A DNA stretch of 64,000 nucleotides from an uncultured Lactobacillus sp. (GCA_910587695.1 CAJUNC010000009.1:1-64000), one strand, 5' to 3'. Shown: positions 7,758 through 15,637, numbered from the stretch's first letter. Numbers and translations are program-made. Notes: generated from the sequence alone by a model not told the origin.

Positions 7758-9470
7758 ATGCCAAATATTACCAGCAAAGAAAAACGTGAGCGCCTACTTT
7801 TTATCATCAAAGTATTGCGTCAGCATGAAGTCTTACGTAACTTTTTAAAACAAAAAGATCCTAAAGAAGTTCGACTCGCACTAGAAGAACTAGGTCCTAC
7901 TTTCATCAAAGCAGGACAATTGCTCTCAACGCGCCCCGATCTGATCTCACCTGCTTTTATCAAAGAATTCCGCAAGCTCCAAGATAATGTCCAGATCGAT
8001 CCTTTTACCACTGTCAAAAAAACACTTGAAACTGAATATAACTGTCCGTTGACCGATATTTTTCTTCAATTTGATGAACGACCTTTCGCATCTGGTTCGA
8101 TCGGGCAAACACACCATGCTTTACTTCACGATCACACTCCTGTCGTCGTCAAAGTCCAACACCCTAATGTTTCTGAACTAGTCGAAACTGACCTTTCGTT
8201 ATTCAAAGAAGCTTTACGGATCTTAAAATTCGTCCCTGATCTCAGTGTGATCGATCCTAAGGAGATCTTTACTGAGATCCAAACATCCCTTTTAACTGAG
8301 ATCGACACTCAGATAGAGATCAAAAATGGGATCGAATTTTACCGTCTAAACAACAACGACGGGATCATCCGTGTACCTAAAGTTTACCCTAAATACTCCG
8401 CTAGTAAGATCTTGGTCGATCAGGCTATGCCTGGGCAAAGTATCAAAAAACTAACAGCCACTAAAGCTACCAAAGCGGATAAACCGTTACGTACGATCTT
8501 AGCTAAAACTTTAGTCAAGAATTTCATCAAGCAAGTCTTTATCGATAATTATTTCCATGCTGATCCTCATCCGGGAAATATATTATTTTACCAACTTCAG
8601 CCTACTGATCCTGAATACAACGAACTCCAGCCTACACACCAGTTCAAAAAGCAACTCAAAAATACAAGTATTGAAGCTACTTCTGCCACGATATTACCAC
8701 CATATCGCTTGGTCTACTTGGATTTTGGAATGATGGGCCATTTGACCAAAAATCTCGCAGATGGGATCGCCCAGATCGTTATTGCCTTAAACACTAAAGA
8801 TACACGCCAGATCGGTAAAGCCGTGCTGGCTGTTTGTAATCGTACTGGCCCCGTCGATGAAGAAGATTTCTATAATGAACTCGGTGTCTTTTTGACCCCA
8901 TACCTCAATTTAGGGCTGGGCCAGATCGACCTTGCGAGTTTATTGTTTAGTATCGTAAATCTCTGTCGCCAAAATAACTTGCAATTAAAATCAGAAGTAA
9001 CTTTATTGATCAAAGCCTTTGCTTCTTTAGAAAGCATCGTCGCTATCCTAGATCCCGAATTATCCTTAATGGAAGTCGCTCGTCCATTTGCCCGTGAGTA
9101 TTTCAAAAAACAGTTCAACGTCAAAAAGAGTTTGGAAGAGTTAGGCTTTGAACTCTACCAAGCTTCAAAAGTAGCCCCAAAGATCCCACTTAAGTTTGAA
9201 CAACTCCTTGATGTTTTGACGCAAGGACAAGGAAAGATCGCTTTTAAACTCAAAGATCAAGACAAATTACTAGATCGACTCGAAAAAATCGTCAACCGCG
9301 TGATCTTGGCTATTATTTTAGCCGCTTTGATCATGAGTTCCTCGCTCTTAGTCCAAGGAAGTGCTACCCATCCCGCCATTTATAATATTGGGGTCTTAGG
9401 TTATCTCCTATCAGCGATCGTTGTCATCATTTTGATCATCAGTGAATTACATCGACATTTCAAAAAATAG
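7758..9470 (+). CDS. UbiB/AarF (ABC1) family atypical kinase, membrane anchored
   Basis: A 570-residue UbiB-like protein. Family marks are KAGQ (about 51-54), SGSIGQTHHA (variant nucleotide loop), HADPHPGN and LDFGMMG. The C-terminal 70 residues hold two membrane helices. An insertion of about 45 residues, rich in Gln/Thr/Pro, separates the HADPHPGN and DFG motifs. The family supports quinone or lipid metabolism; many lactobacilli lack ubiquinone, so the substrate is unknown. I chose ATG 7758 over GTG 7755 because AGAAGG is 7 bases before it. The gene stands alone. Confidence 0.85.
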   Translation: MPNITSKEKRERLLFIIKVLRQHEVLRNFLKQKDPKEVRLALEELGPTFIKAGQLLSTRPDLISPAFIKEFRKLQDNVQIDPFTTVKKTLETEYNCPLTDIFLQFDERPFASGSIGQTHHALLHDHTPVVVKVQHPNVSELVETDLSLFKEALRILKFVPDLSVIDPKEIFTEIQTSLLTEIDTQIEIKNGIEFYRLNNNDGIIRVPKVYPKYSASKILVDQAMPGQSIKKLTATKATKADKPLRTILAKTLVKNFIKQVFIDNYFHADPHPGNILFYQLQPTDPEYNELQPTHQFKKQLKNTSIEATSATILPPYRLVYLDFGMMGHLTKNLADGIAQIVIALNTKDTRQIGKAVLAVCNRTGPVDEEDFYNELGVFLTPYLNLGLGQIDLASLLFSIVNLCRQNNLQLKSEVTLLIKAFASLESIVAILDPELSLMEVARPFAREYFKKQFNVKKSLEELGFELYQASKVAPKIPLKFEQLLDVLTQGQGKIAFKLKDQDKLLDRLEKIVNRVILAIILAALIMSSSLLVQGSATHPAIYNIGVLGYLLSAIVVIILIISELHRHFKK

Positions 9471-9474
9471 ACTA

Positions 9475-9514
9475 CAAAAAACAGGCTTAGGTACAGCACC
9501 CAAGCCTGTTTTTT
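9475..9514. terminator. bidirectional terminator between ubiB-like gene and hsp20
   Basis: AAAAAACAGGCTTAGGT pairs with ACCCAAGCCTGTTTTTT, leaving a short loop. It serves both converging genes. Confidence 0.9.
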
Positions 9515-9521
9515 ATCATTG

Positions 9522-9953
9522 TTATTGGATCTCGATCTTATTAGCAGTCGCAACAGCGCCCTTTTCCTTAGGAAGGGTCACTGTTAAGACACCATCTTCA
9601 TATTTAGCGGTGATCTTATTACGCTCAACATCAGGGAAGCGGTATTGCCGAGTTACCCGACCATATGAACGCTCGCTAGCTAGCAAATTGCCGTCAGCAT
9701 CGCTTTGGTCACTAAAGCTATCCCGCTTAGCTGTAACTGTCAAAATATCATTGTGATAATCTAATTGCATATCTTTCTTATCGACCCCAGGTAGATCGAT
9801 CAACAACCGATAACTCTTGGGGGTCTCCTCCACGTCAGAACGCATCTTTAGCTCTGAGTCGTCAAAGTTGAAAAATGAACGTCCTAAATTATTGAAAAAC
9901 GCATCGCTACCATCCACTAAATCAGAGAAACGATTCGATAATTCATGTGCCAT
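9522..9953 (-). CDS. hsp20: Hsp20 / alpha-crystallin small heat-shock protein
   Basis: A 143-residue chaperone holdase. The N-terminal arm contains DAFFNNLGRSFFNF; the alpha-crystallin domain (about 38-135) includes LLIDLPGVDKKDM and the signature DGVLTVTLPK; a C-terminal IEI motif contributes to oligomer contacts. It keeps unfolding proteins soluble during heat, acid or other stress. The gene is monocistronic with a strong site AAAGGAAG before ATG. The promoter looks vegetative; I see no CIRCE repeat. Confidence 0.95.
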   Translation of the reverse strand: MAHELSNRFSDLVDGSDAFFNNLGRSFFNFDDSELKMRSDVEETPKSYRLLIDLPGVDKKDMQLDYHNDILTVTAKRDSFSDQSDADGNLLASERSYGRVTRQYRFPDVERNKITAKYEDGVLTVTLPKEKGAVATANKIEIQ

Positions 9954-9984
9954 AAATAAGACTTCCTTTCATTTCTTCACCTCC

Positions 9985-10012
9985 ATTGTAGTTCCTTTAT
10001 TTTAGAATGCAA
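9985..10012 (-). promoter_or_regulatory. hsp20 promoter
   Basis: Minus strand TTGCAT, 16 bases, TACAAT, ending about 30 bases before the hsp20 start. Confidence 0.6.
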
Positions 10013-10044
10013 GAATTTAACTTTTAAGATTTTGCAAAACACAC

Positions 10045-10072
10045 TTCACTTACAAAAAGTACGTGTTATAAT
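10045..10072 (+). promoter_or_regulatory. nitroreductase promoter
   Basis: TTCACT, 16 bases, TATAAT, followed by AAAGAGG and ATG 10106. Confidence 0.6.
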
Positions 10073-10105
10073 TTAGATATAAACTAACGAAAAGAGGAAT
10101 TTACG

Positions 10106-10705
10106 ATGACAAATCCAGTAAATCAAAATCTCAAACAACGCCGCTCGATCTATGCATTGGGGAAAAACGTATCCCAAGCACCGGCTCAGATCAGCGAAAC
10201 GATCAAAGAAGCGATCCGCCAATCACCAACTGCTTTCAACTCACAAACGGTCCGTGCTGTTATCACTTTTGGTGAAAATTCCGATCGTGTTTGGGATATC
10301 GTTGAAGCTGAACTAAAAAAAGTTACCCCAGCTGAGCGCTTTTCTGCGACCCAAGAAAAGATCGCTTCATTTAGAGCTGGTTTTGGTACGATCTTATACT
10401 TCACCGAAACACAAACCGTGCACAAATTAGAAGCTGATTTCCCACTCTACGCTGCCAACTTCGCTAATTGGGCTGAACAAGGCCTTGGGGGCGCCCAACA
10501 AGCAGTTTGGACCGCATTAGCTGCTGAAAATATCGGAGCTTCTTTGCAACACTATAATCCGTTGATCGATGAAAAGATCAAAGAAGCCTTTGATATCCCT
10601 GAAAGTTGGGAATTACGAGCTCAAATGCCATTTGGTTCGATCGAAGCACCTGCTGGCAAAAAAGAATTTTTACCCGATGATGTCGCCTTCAAGATCTTCG
10701 AATAA
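10106..10705 (+). CDS. nitroreductase-family FMN oxidoreductase
   Basis: A 199-residue flavoprotein of the nitroreductase superfamily. The N-terminal RRSIYALG segment matches the FMN-binding RRS motif, SPTAFNSQTVR follows (31-47), and the glycine-rich GLGGAQQAVWTALAAENIGASLQHY region (about 126-150) lines the flavin pocket. It resembles the short Hbn/Frm-type branch that takes NAD(P)H electrons to nitro- or quinone-like compounds. The true substrate cannot be read from sequence. Monocistronic; AAAGAGG lies 8 bases before ATG. Confidence 0.88.
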   Translation: MTNPVNQNLKQRRSIYALGKNVSQAPAQISETIKEAIRQSPTAFNSQTVRAVITFGENSDRVWDIVEAELKKVTPAERFSATQEKIASFRAGFGTILYFTETQTVHKLEADFPLYAANFANWAEQGLGGAQQAVWTALAAENIGASLQHYNPLIDEKIKEAFDIPESWELRAQMPFGSIEAPAGKKEFLPDDVAFKIFE

Positions 10706-10783
10706 TTCATTTACAAAAACATTAAACTGGTTTTAAGGTGTTATGTATATCCTAACCTTTTTACACTAGTTTACATTAAAAAT

Positions 10784-10821
10784 AAGGTTCTCAACACCAC
10801 ACTGATCGGTGTTGAGAACCT
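10784..10821 (-). terminator. terminator of the decayed bacteriocin locus
   Basis: Arms AAGGTTCTCAACACC and GGTGTTGAGAACCT around a 9-base loop. On the minus strand it is followed by TTATTTTT, so it fits transcripts coming from 11390 down; it may also end the nitroreductase mRNA. Confidence 0.75.
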
Positions 10822-10871
10822 ATTCTGTATATACTAAAAATTGATATAACTAATGTACAGTATGTTTGAAT

Positions 10872-11074
10872 TTAGGTCAAAGCTACACCGGCCCAAATGG
10901 CTCCTCCAACTAGAGCGCCAGTAGCAGCGCCACCAATGAACCAGCCATTCCAGCTACAACGCCGATACAGAAACCTTCAATAAAATCTCTGCCATCGCCA
11001 TTCAGTTCCAGAGCTTCGAGTTTTTCAAAAACTAAATTATTTTTTCCCTTTCTGCAATCCACTTTTCTTTCCAT
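10872..11074 (-). pseudogene. broken class II bacteriocin-like peptide gene
   Basis: One frame (starting about 11036) encodes LVFEKLEALELNGDG then RDFIEGFCIGVVAGM and stops at 10910. The next frame continues with GWFIGGAATGALVGGAIWAG and ends at 10872. Joined across a one-base loss near 10950 they make a leader ending in a Gly-type cleavage site plus a hydrophobic GxxxG-rich peptide, as in two-peptide (class IIb) bacteriocins. No good ATG with its own ribosome site precedes the leader; the nearest in-frame ATG is at 11074, inside the upstream gene. I read it as an inactivated bacteriocin gene. The exact family is uncertain. Confidence 0.65.
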
Positions 11075-11276
11075 ATTTTTTATCATTACTTAATTGTTGA
11101 AGACATAGCATATTTACAAATGCTACGGTAATAATAACAACAATAAGAAGTGTTGAAATTAATGGTCTACTTTCTGAAAGTACAATTGCAAGTGTCCCTA
11201 GTAAAGTGATAGTCAAAAAAGCACTCTGCAATTTTCTTACATTACTATTGAAATTTTTCACAAACATCCCCCTCAT
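11037..11276 (-). CDS. small two-helix membrane protein (possible bacteriocin immunity remnant)
   Basis: A 79-residue protein with two hydrophobic spans (about 18-35 and 40-58) and a Lys-rich tail (KKYGKKSGLQKGKK). Its ATG overlaps the stop of the upstream response-regulator fragment (ATGA). It lies directly before the broken bacteriocin peptide gene. Size, topology and position resemble immunity proteins, but there is no recognisable family motif. It may no longer be functional. Confidence 0.55.
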   Translation of the reverse strand: MRGMFVKNFNSNVRKLQSAFLTITLLGTLAIVLSESRPLISTLLIVVIITVAFVNMLCLQQLSNDKKYGKKSGLQKGKK

Positions 11277-11383
11277 TTATTTAATATATCTTTCGATGAA
11301 CCACCCATTAAAATTTTTAGAATGGCCATTTCAATGCGAGACTGTTGAAGTATCTCATCTTCAAGTACAAAAATATTGATCAT
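11273..11383 (-). pseudogene. truncated LytTR-type response regulator (5' remnant)
   Basis: A 36-residue reading frame starting MINIFVLEDEILQQSRIE, the typical beginning of AgrA/PlnC-type response regulators that control bacteriocin production by quorum sensing. A good AGGGAAG precedes the ATG. After about 20 residues the similarity stops and a short unrelated tail ends at 11273. Receiver core and LytTR domain are missing, so it cannot act as a regulator. Confidence 0.6.
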
Positions 11384-11520
11384 ATTTCTTCCCTTTTTCT
11401 TTTCTAATATACTTTACCACTACATATCACAAGCATTAAAGATTATAAAATGACGGCTTTATTCTATCACAATTACAATCCAAAAGTAAATTATCTCACC
11501 CAAAATTAATCTTTAAAAAT
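11384..11520. other. gene-free AT-rich gap
   Basis: Upstream region of the bacteriocin remnants. I see no complete promoter, no imperfect direct repeats of the kind bound by PlnC-type regulators, and no reading frame. Confidence 0.5.
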
Positions 11521-11577
11521 AATAATGGGATCTCACCAGCAAGGCAAATACGCCTTATGGTAAGATCCCATTATTTT
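11521..11577 (-). terminator. long terminator hairpin after rbsU
   Basis: ATAATGGGATCT and AGATCCCATTAT form the outer stem; AAGGC/GCCTT forms an inner one. On the minus strand it is followed by ATTATTTTTAAAG. It lies 63 bases after rbsU and probably ends the ribose transcript. Confidence 0.65.
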
Positions 11578-11639
11578 ATGCGAAACACTCTAAAAAACGG
11601 TGTCTCTTTCCCTGTAATACTCATGGCATACGCACTGTG

Positions 11640-12527
11640 TTATAACATAACAGTCACTGCAGCTGCACCTAGGATCAAAACTAGGCCACATACCGTAATT
11701 ACCATTTCTTTTGAAGTCTTCTTTTGACCTAAGAACCAAATACCCGTCAAAGTTGCTAGCACAACTGATGTTTGCGACAAAATAAAGCCAGTTGCTAGAC
11801 CATTCATATCCGGTTGGGCCGAGATCAAATATGTCAATGCTGCAAAGGCAAAGAAGAAACCAGAAAAGATCTGCTTGTAAGAAACAGCCTCAACAAATGG
11901 CGATCTTGTCTTACCCTTGACTGTCATCATGATCGCATAGACCACCGCCGCTAAAACCATCCCGATCGCTTGCGGTAAGAACGCATGCATCCCATCGATC
12001 TTAGCTTGTTGTGGTGCAGCAGAATATAGCCAATAACCAATTTCACCAACTGCTAACAAAGCCACAGCCTTGGTCAAAGCGCTCTTGTTTTCGGGCGTCT
12101 TTTTTTCACTCCAGACTGTCATCCATGCACCTAAAATGATAACTGCAAGTGCGATAAAACCGATCAACTTAGCCGTTGCTGTTGGCCAATCACCTAAGTA
12201 AAATACGCCCCAAAGTGAAGCACCCAATAATTGAAAGGCCGTCGTGATCGGCATTGCTTTTGAAGAGCCGATCAAAGTAAATGAGTAAAACGTGATGATC
12301 TGTGCCGTACCCCAACCGATCCCAGAAAGAACTGAGAAAAAGAGCGCTGCACCACTTGGAAGTGCCAAACCTTTGATCATCGCTAATACTAAAGCAAAAA
12401 TCAAGGTCCCTAAAGTCGAACCTAAGATCTGATTGACTGGTTTACCGCCGATCTTAGATGCGATCGTAGGGTAAAGCCCCCAACCTAATAATGGTCCTAA
12501 ACCAACTAAAATTGCCGTTGTATTCAA
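11640..12527 (-). CDS. rbsU: GRP-family sugar transporter, ribose uptake
   Basis: A 295-residue membrane protein with about ten hydrophobic segments, of the glucose/ribose porter (GRP, drug/metabolite superfamily) type: N-terminal GPLLGWGLYPTIASKIGG and internal repeat LSGIGWGTAQIITFYSF. In Lactobacillus sakei the equivalent RbsU imports ribose. The rbsD-rbsK context here supports ribose rather than glucose. Last gene of rbsK-rbsD-rbsU, 20 bases after rbsD. Confidence 0.9.
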   Translation of the reverse strand: MNTTAILVGLGPLLGWGLYPTIASKIGGKPVNQILGSTLGTLIFALVLAMIKGLALPSGAALFFSVLSGIGWGTAQIITFYSFTLIGSSKAMPITTAFQLLGASLWGVFYLGDWPTATAKLIGFIALAVIILGAWMTVWSEKKTPENKSALTKAVALLAVGEIGYWLYSAAPQQAKIDGMHAFLPQAIGMVLAAVVYAIMMTVKGKTRSPFVEAVSYKQIFSGFFFAFAALTYLISAQPDMNGLATGFILSQTSVVLATLTGIWFLGQKKTSKEMVITVCGLVLILGAAAVTVML

Positions 12528-12547
12528 TTCAATTTCCCCCCTAACCG

Positions 12548-12943
12548 TTAAAACGTAACGCCACTCTCTAAAATAATGTTGGAATATGGTGTCATTTCAC
12601 CGGTACGGATGAAGGCATGACACTTGTGTAAGTCTTGCTTCATTTCAGCATGTGGGATAAAGACGATCTCTGTATTTTTGAAACGCTCTTTGATCGCTTC
12701 CAATTGAGCTGGATTTTGCGTCTTGATCTCTTCTGCTAAGTATATCCGTTGAACTTCTAATTCAGTCAACACATTATCTAAAACTTGAAGGAAACTAGGA
12801 ATACCATTGGAAACTGCTAGATCGATCTTTTCGGTTTCACGTGGCACTGGCATTCCAGCATCACCAATACTCAATGTGTCAAAGTGGCCCATTTGCGAAA
12901 TTACCCGGGAAATATCTGAATTAATGACTTGTGTCTTTTTCAT
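12548..12943 (-). CDS. rbsD: D-ribose pyranase
   Basis: Interconverts the pyranose and furanose forms of ribose so that ribokinase gets its substrate. 131 residues from ATG 12943, chosen because AGAAGG lies 7 bases upstream; the longer GTG start has none. Family marks are MGHFDTLSIGDAGMP (catalytic His in the GH motif) and the C-terminal RTGEMTPYSNIILESGV. It lies between rbsK and rbsU, with an 18-base gap to rbsK. Confidence 0.95.
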   Translation of the reverse strand: MKKTQVINSDISRVISQMGHFDTLSIGDAGMPVPRETEKIDLAVSNGIPSFLQVLDNVLTELEVQRIYLAEEIKTQNPAQLEAIKERFKNTEIVFIPHAEMKQDLHKCHAFIRTGEMTPYSNIILESGVTF

Positions 12944-12961
12944 GATCACGCCTTCTTCTTT

Positions 12962-13867
12962 TTAATTTAATTCATGCTTATATGGAATTGACGGTTGGGC
13001 GCCAAAACGTTGTACAGTCAGTGAGGAAGCTTTATTACCGTATGTGATCGCTTCAACGAGATTGCTAAAGTCAGGTTTTAAAACAGTACTCAAAGCACCG
13101 ATAAATGTATCGCCGGCTGCTGTTGTATCCACTGCTTTGACTTTAAAGGCAGGAACGATCCCGCTTTGACCGTCCATGCTGTAAAATGAACCCTTGCTAC
13201 CGATCGTGATCAAGACCACTTTGATCCCTAATGCATGAAGTTTAGCGGCTGCTTTTTGCATGCTTTTCTCATCGACCACTTTGATCCCAGTCAAGATCTC
13301 GGTCTCTGTCTCATTAGGTGCGATCACATCTGTCGTCTTGAGCAATTCTTCAGGAACTGTGCGCATCGCAGGCGCTGGATTCAAGATCGTCTTTACGCCA
13401 GCTTGATGCGCTATTTCAAAGGCTTTGATCGTACTTGACAAATCACTTTCAAATTGTGCGATCACAAAATCACTTTCTTTGATCAAGTCTGCATGTTCAA
13501 CTACATGTTCTGGTGTGATCTTGCCATTTGCACCAGCATGGATCATAATACTATTTTCGCCTTTTTCATCCACAACGATATAGGCTTGCCCAGTTGCGAC
13601 CTTATCCAATTCAGCGATCCCATCTAATTTTATCTCTTCATAACCCAAAAGTTCACGCATCGTCTTGCCGGCATCATCATTACCAACAGCACCGATAAAA
13701 GCCGTCTTAGCCCCAGAACGTTTAGCAGCTACAGCTTGATTTGCACCTTTACCGCCACCCGCTGAAAATACTTCGGAGGCATGGATCGTCTCACCTGGTT
13801 TAGCCATCTCTTTTACTCTGATCGTTCTGTCTAAATTGATACTTCCGATCACTGTTACTTTATTCAT
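12962..13867 (-). CDS. rbsK: ribokinase
   Basis: Phosphorylates D-ribose to ribose-5-phosphate with ATP. PfkB family, 301 residues from ATG 13867 (GAGGTGGG upstream). Signature 1 is GGKGANQAVAAKRSG; signature 2 with the catalytic Asp is DTTAAGDTFIGAL (the usual GAGD is AAGD here, a common ribokinase variant). First gene of the ribose operon, so it is the one closest to the RbsR/CcpA control region. Confidence 0.96.
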   Translation of the reverse strand: MNKVTVIGSINLDRTIRVKEMAKPGETIHASEVFSAGGGKGANQAVAAKRSGAKTAFIGAVGNDDAGKTMRELLGYEEIKLDGIAELDKVATGQAYIVVDEKGENSIMIHAGANGKITPEHVVEHADLIKESDFVIAQFESDLSSTIKAFEIAHQAGVKTILNPAPAMRTVPEELLKTTDVIAPNETETEILTGIKVVDEKSMQKAAAKLHALGIKVVLITIGSKGSFYSMDGQSGIVPAFKVKAVDTTAAGDTFIGALSTVLKPDFSNLVEAITYGNKASSLTVQRFGAQPSIPYKHELN

Positions 13868-13920
13868 TGTACCCACCTCGTGTCTTTCTAGCAAATTAAT
13901 TTTGGTAACTTATAACACTT

Positions 13921-13977
13921 ATTAAAACGTTTTAATTACTGCACCTAGAATATAACACACTTTTGAAAGCGTTTCAA
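13921..13977 (-). promoter_or_regulatory. rbs operon promoter with LacI-type operator and cre-like site
   Basis: Minus strand TTGAAA (13972-13977), 17 bases, TATATT (13949-13954). A 15-base cre-like site at 13963-13977 (one mismatch to WTGNAANCGNWNNCW) overlaps the -35 box and the end of rbsR. A perfect 16-base palindrome ATTAAAACGTTTTAAT (13921-13936) lies just downstream of the expected start. The second is a good candidate RbsR operator; the first suits CcpA or RbsR. Confidence 0.75.
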
Positions 13978-14966
13978 ATTTTAACTTTGACTGAGCCACG
14001 GACCGCTAATTTGACCGGTAAGATCCGCTTGATGTACGGGCTAGTCGGGTCTGCTAGCCGTTTTATCATTAGCTCGGCTGCTTGTTTGCCCAGCTCATAG
14101 ATCGGTTGGGCAACGGTCGTCAAAGCAGGTGTAACATAGCGACACATCTCAACATCATCGTAACCGACCACACTAAGATCAGCTGGAACACTTTTACCAT
14201 TTTGTCTCATTCCTAAATAGATCCCAAACGCTAATTCATCACTAAGTGCAAAAACCGCTTCGATATTTTGCTCCAATAACTCAGCAACAACTGCCTGACC
14301 CCCACTTTTGGAAAGTTCTGTTTTGATCTGGAGTGCTTGCGGAAATTCAACTAAAAATCCCTGTAGTCGACGCAAGATGTTTACCGTCACCAAATCAGGG
14401 ACGATAACTGCGACCTTAGTATGGCCCATTTTTTTTAGATACCGTGCAGCTAATAAACCACCATTGAAGTCATCTGTAGCTACCTCATCACTGAATTCGA
14501 CGCTCGTTTTTTGATCTAACACAATGACCGGACGCTTTTTGACCTGTAAAACTTCTTTTAGTACCTCATCTGAGATCGAAGGGCTAGCAATGATAAAACC
14601 ATCGACCCCTCTTTGAGCTAGTTCGAGCAAGGCCTTTTCTTCTTTAGCCCCGTTAAAGCCACCATTGCACAACATTGAAATATAACTCGAACGTAACAGC
14701 TCTTCTTCGATCCCTTTGACTAAAGTACTGAAAAAAGAGTTAGTTATCTCAGGTACGAGGATCCCGATCGTTTTACTTTGTTTACCGACCATTTGGCGTG
14801 CCAAATGATCTGCTTTGTAGCCTAATTCATCTCGAGCTGCTTGAACTTTTTGAACTGTTAATGGATTAAAGTTCATAGCCTTACCATTTAAGATCTGTGA
14901 AACTGTTGCGATCGAGACACCAGCGCGTTTAGCAACTTCACGGATCGTCACTTTTTTAGCACACAT
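13974..14966 (-). CDS. rbsR: LacI-family repressor of ribose operon
   Basis: A 330-residue LacI/GalR regulator: HTH at the N terminus (VTIREVAKRAGVSIATVSQILNG), hinge about 47-60, periplasmic-binding-like effector domain (about 60-325). It is immediately upstream of rbsK in the same direction and its stop overlaps the rbs promoter, so it probably represses rbsKDU until ribose or a phosphorylated derivative appears. The terminator hairpin at 15006-15108 stands 40 bases upstream of its start, an unusual position (see the ncRNA entry). Confidence 0.9.
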   Translation of the reverse strand: MCAKKVTIREVAKRAGVSIATVSQILNGKAMNFNPLTVQKVQAARDELGYKADHLARQMVGKQSKTIGILVPEITNSFFSTLVKGIEEELLRSSYISMLCNGGFNGAKEEKALLELAQRGVDGFIIASPSISDEVLKEVLQVKKRPVIVLDQKTSVEFSDEVATDDFNGGLLAARYLKKMGHTKVAVIVPDLVTVNILRRLQGFLVEFPQALQIKTELSKSGGQAVVAELLEQNIEAVFALSDELAFGIYLGMRQNGKSVPADLSVVGYDDVEMCRYVTPALTTVAQPIYELGKQAAELMIKRLADPTSPYIKRILPVKLAVRGSVKVKI

Positions 14967-15005
14967 CTACCCATCCCTCACAAATATAAGTTCGAATACA
15001 GGGCA

Positions 15006-15346
15006 CAAAAAAACAGCCCATACTCAGTAAATAATACTCGGAAACATCATCTTGGAGGTTCACCTGTTGCTCCTAAGATATCATCAAGAAACTGAGTACG
15101 TGGCTGTTAAATTACTATAAGGAGTAATCGTCCCCACATCCTTTATCTGGTTTTGATCTTGTTCGCTTTCCAGAAGCACTCAACAAGATCCTCTCTACTA
15201 ATTGCAATTAGTGGCGTTGGCCTAAAGAGACTACAACATTTTTGCTTTTAAACTCAATTTGTTGGTTCCATCACCCTCCAACCTAATTATAGGAACAGTG
15301 ACTAACATTTTGGACGCCCTAATTGTGGGAATCTTTAGACTCCTCA
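15006..15346 (-). ncRNA. candidate structured ncRNA or long leader (about 340 nt) upstream of rbsR
   Basis: The minus strand has a promoter at 15352-15380 and ends in a very long hairpin whose base AACAGCC/GGCTGTT is followed by a T run (15006-15108). Between them lie several stable hairpins: GATCTTGTT/AACAAGATC (15155-15190), CTAATTGCAATTAG (15198-15211), GGTTGG/CCAAC near 15260-15285, and GGAGTC/GATTCC near 15325-15342. No convincing reading frame is present. It does not match what I know of tmRNA, RNase P RNA, 6S, T-box or M-box sequence. It could be a free RNA, or a regulatory leader terminating just before rbsR. Confidence 0.6.
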
Positions 15347-15351
15347 CTTAT

Positions 15352-15380
15352 TTTATAACATAAAACCAAATTTTTAGCAA
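15352..15380 (-). promoter_or_regulatory. promoter of the 15006-15346 RNA
   Basis: Minus strand TTGCTA, 17 bases, TATAAA. It faces away from the plus-strand promoter at 15421-15449, so the two RNAs diverge. Confidence 0.6.
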
Positions 15381-15420
15381 GCGCTAACATTTATAACTAA
15401 ATTAACTTTTTTGAATATCA

Positions 15421-15449
15421 TTGACAATTTACCAAAAACATGTTATTCT
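15421..15449 (+). promoter_or_regulatory. strong promoter of a small RNA
   Basis: TTGACA, 17 bases, TATTCT with an extended -10 TG (TGTTATTCT). No reading frame follows, only two hairpins and a T run. Confidence 0.8.
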
Positions 15450-15455
15450 GAAGTT

Positions 15456-15537
15456 TCTATTATACGGTGCGATATTTACTGTGGAAGGTAAATATCATTA
15501 AAAGAGCTAGGAAATATCTCCTGGCTCTTTTTTTTGC
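15456..15537 (+). ncRNA. candidate small RNA, about 80 nt
   Basis: From the expected start, the RNA would contain a perfect hairpin GATATTTAC/GTAAATATC with loop TGTGGAAG (15470-15495), then a Rho-independent terminator AAGAGC..GCTCTT with eight T residues (15500-15536). The compact promoter-hairpin-terminator layout with no coding sequence is typical of a trans-acting sRNA. I do not recognise its family. Confidence 0.7.
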
Positions 15538-15548
15538 GTATTATGATC

Positions 15549-15637
15549 GTAGTCGTGCTCCAAAATGCAACTCTGAGGTAAAGTACACCTCAAAGTGGTG
15601 ATGTTATCATTTGAGCTACCCACATTTTTCCACACTG
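15549..15637 (-). repeat. family A intergenic palindromic element, copy A1 (decayed)
   Basis: Begins GTAGTCGTGCTCCAAAATGC, the complement of the right arm of copies A2/A3, and ends with the complement of a left arm (CAGTGTGGAAAAATGTGGG). The core is short (GAGGT...ACCTC). About 89 bp instead of about 121. Confidence 0.65.

Noticed and set aside
11521..11577. The long hairpin as a member of family A
   Set aside because: Its flanks lack the CACAGTG../..GGAGCACG arms, and a T-rich tail on the minus strand fits a terminator of rbsU.
15006..15346. tmRNA, RNase P RNA or T-box at the minus-strand RNA
   Set aside because: No tag-peptide frame ending in LAA, no GAGGAAAGTCC core of RNase P, and no T-box GGTGG-ACCGCG sequence; so it is left as unclassified.
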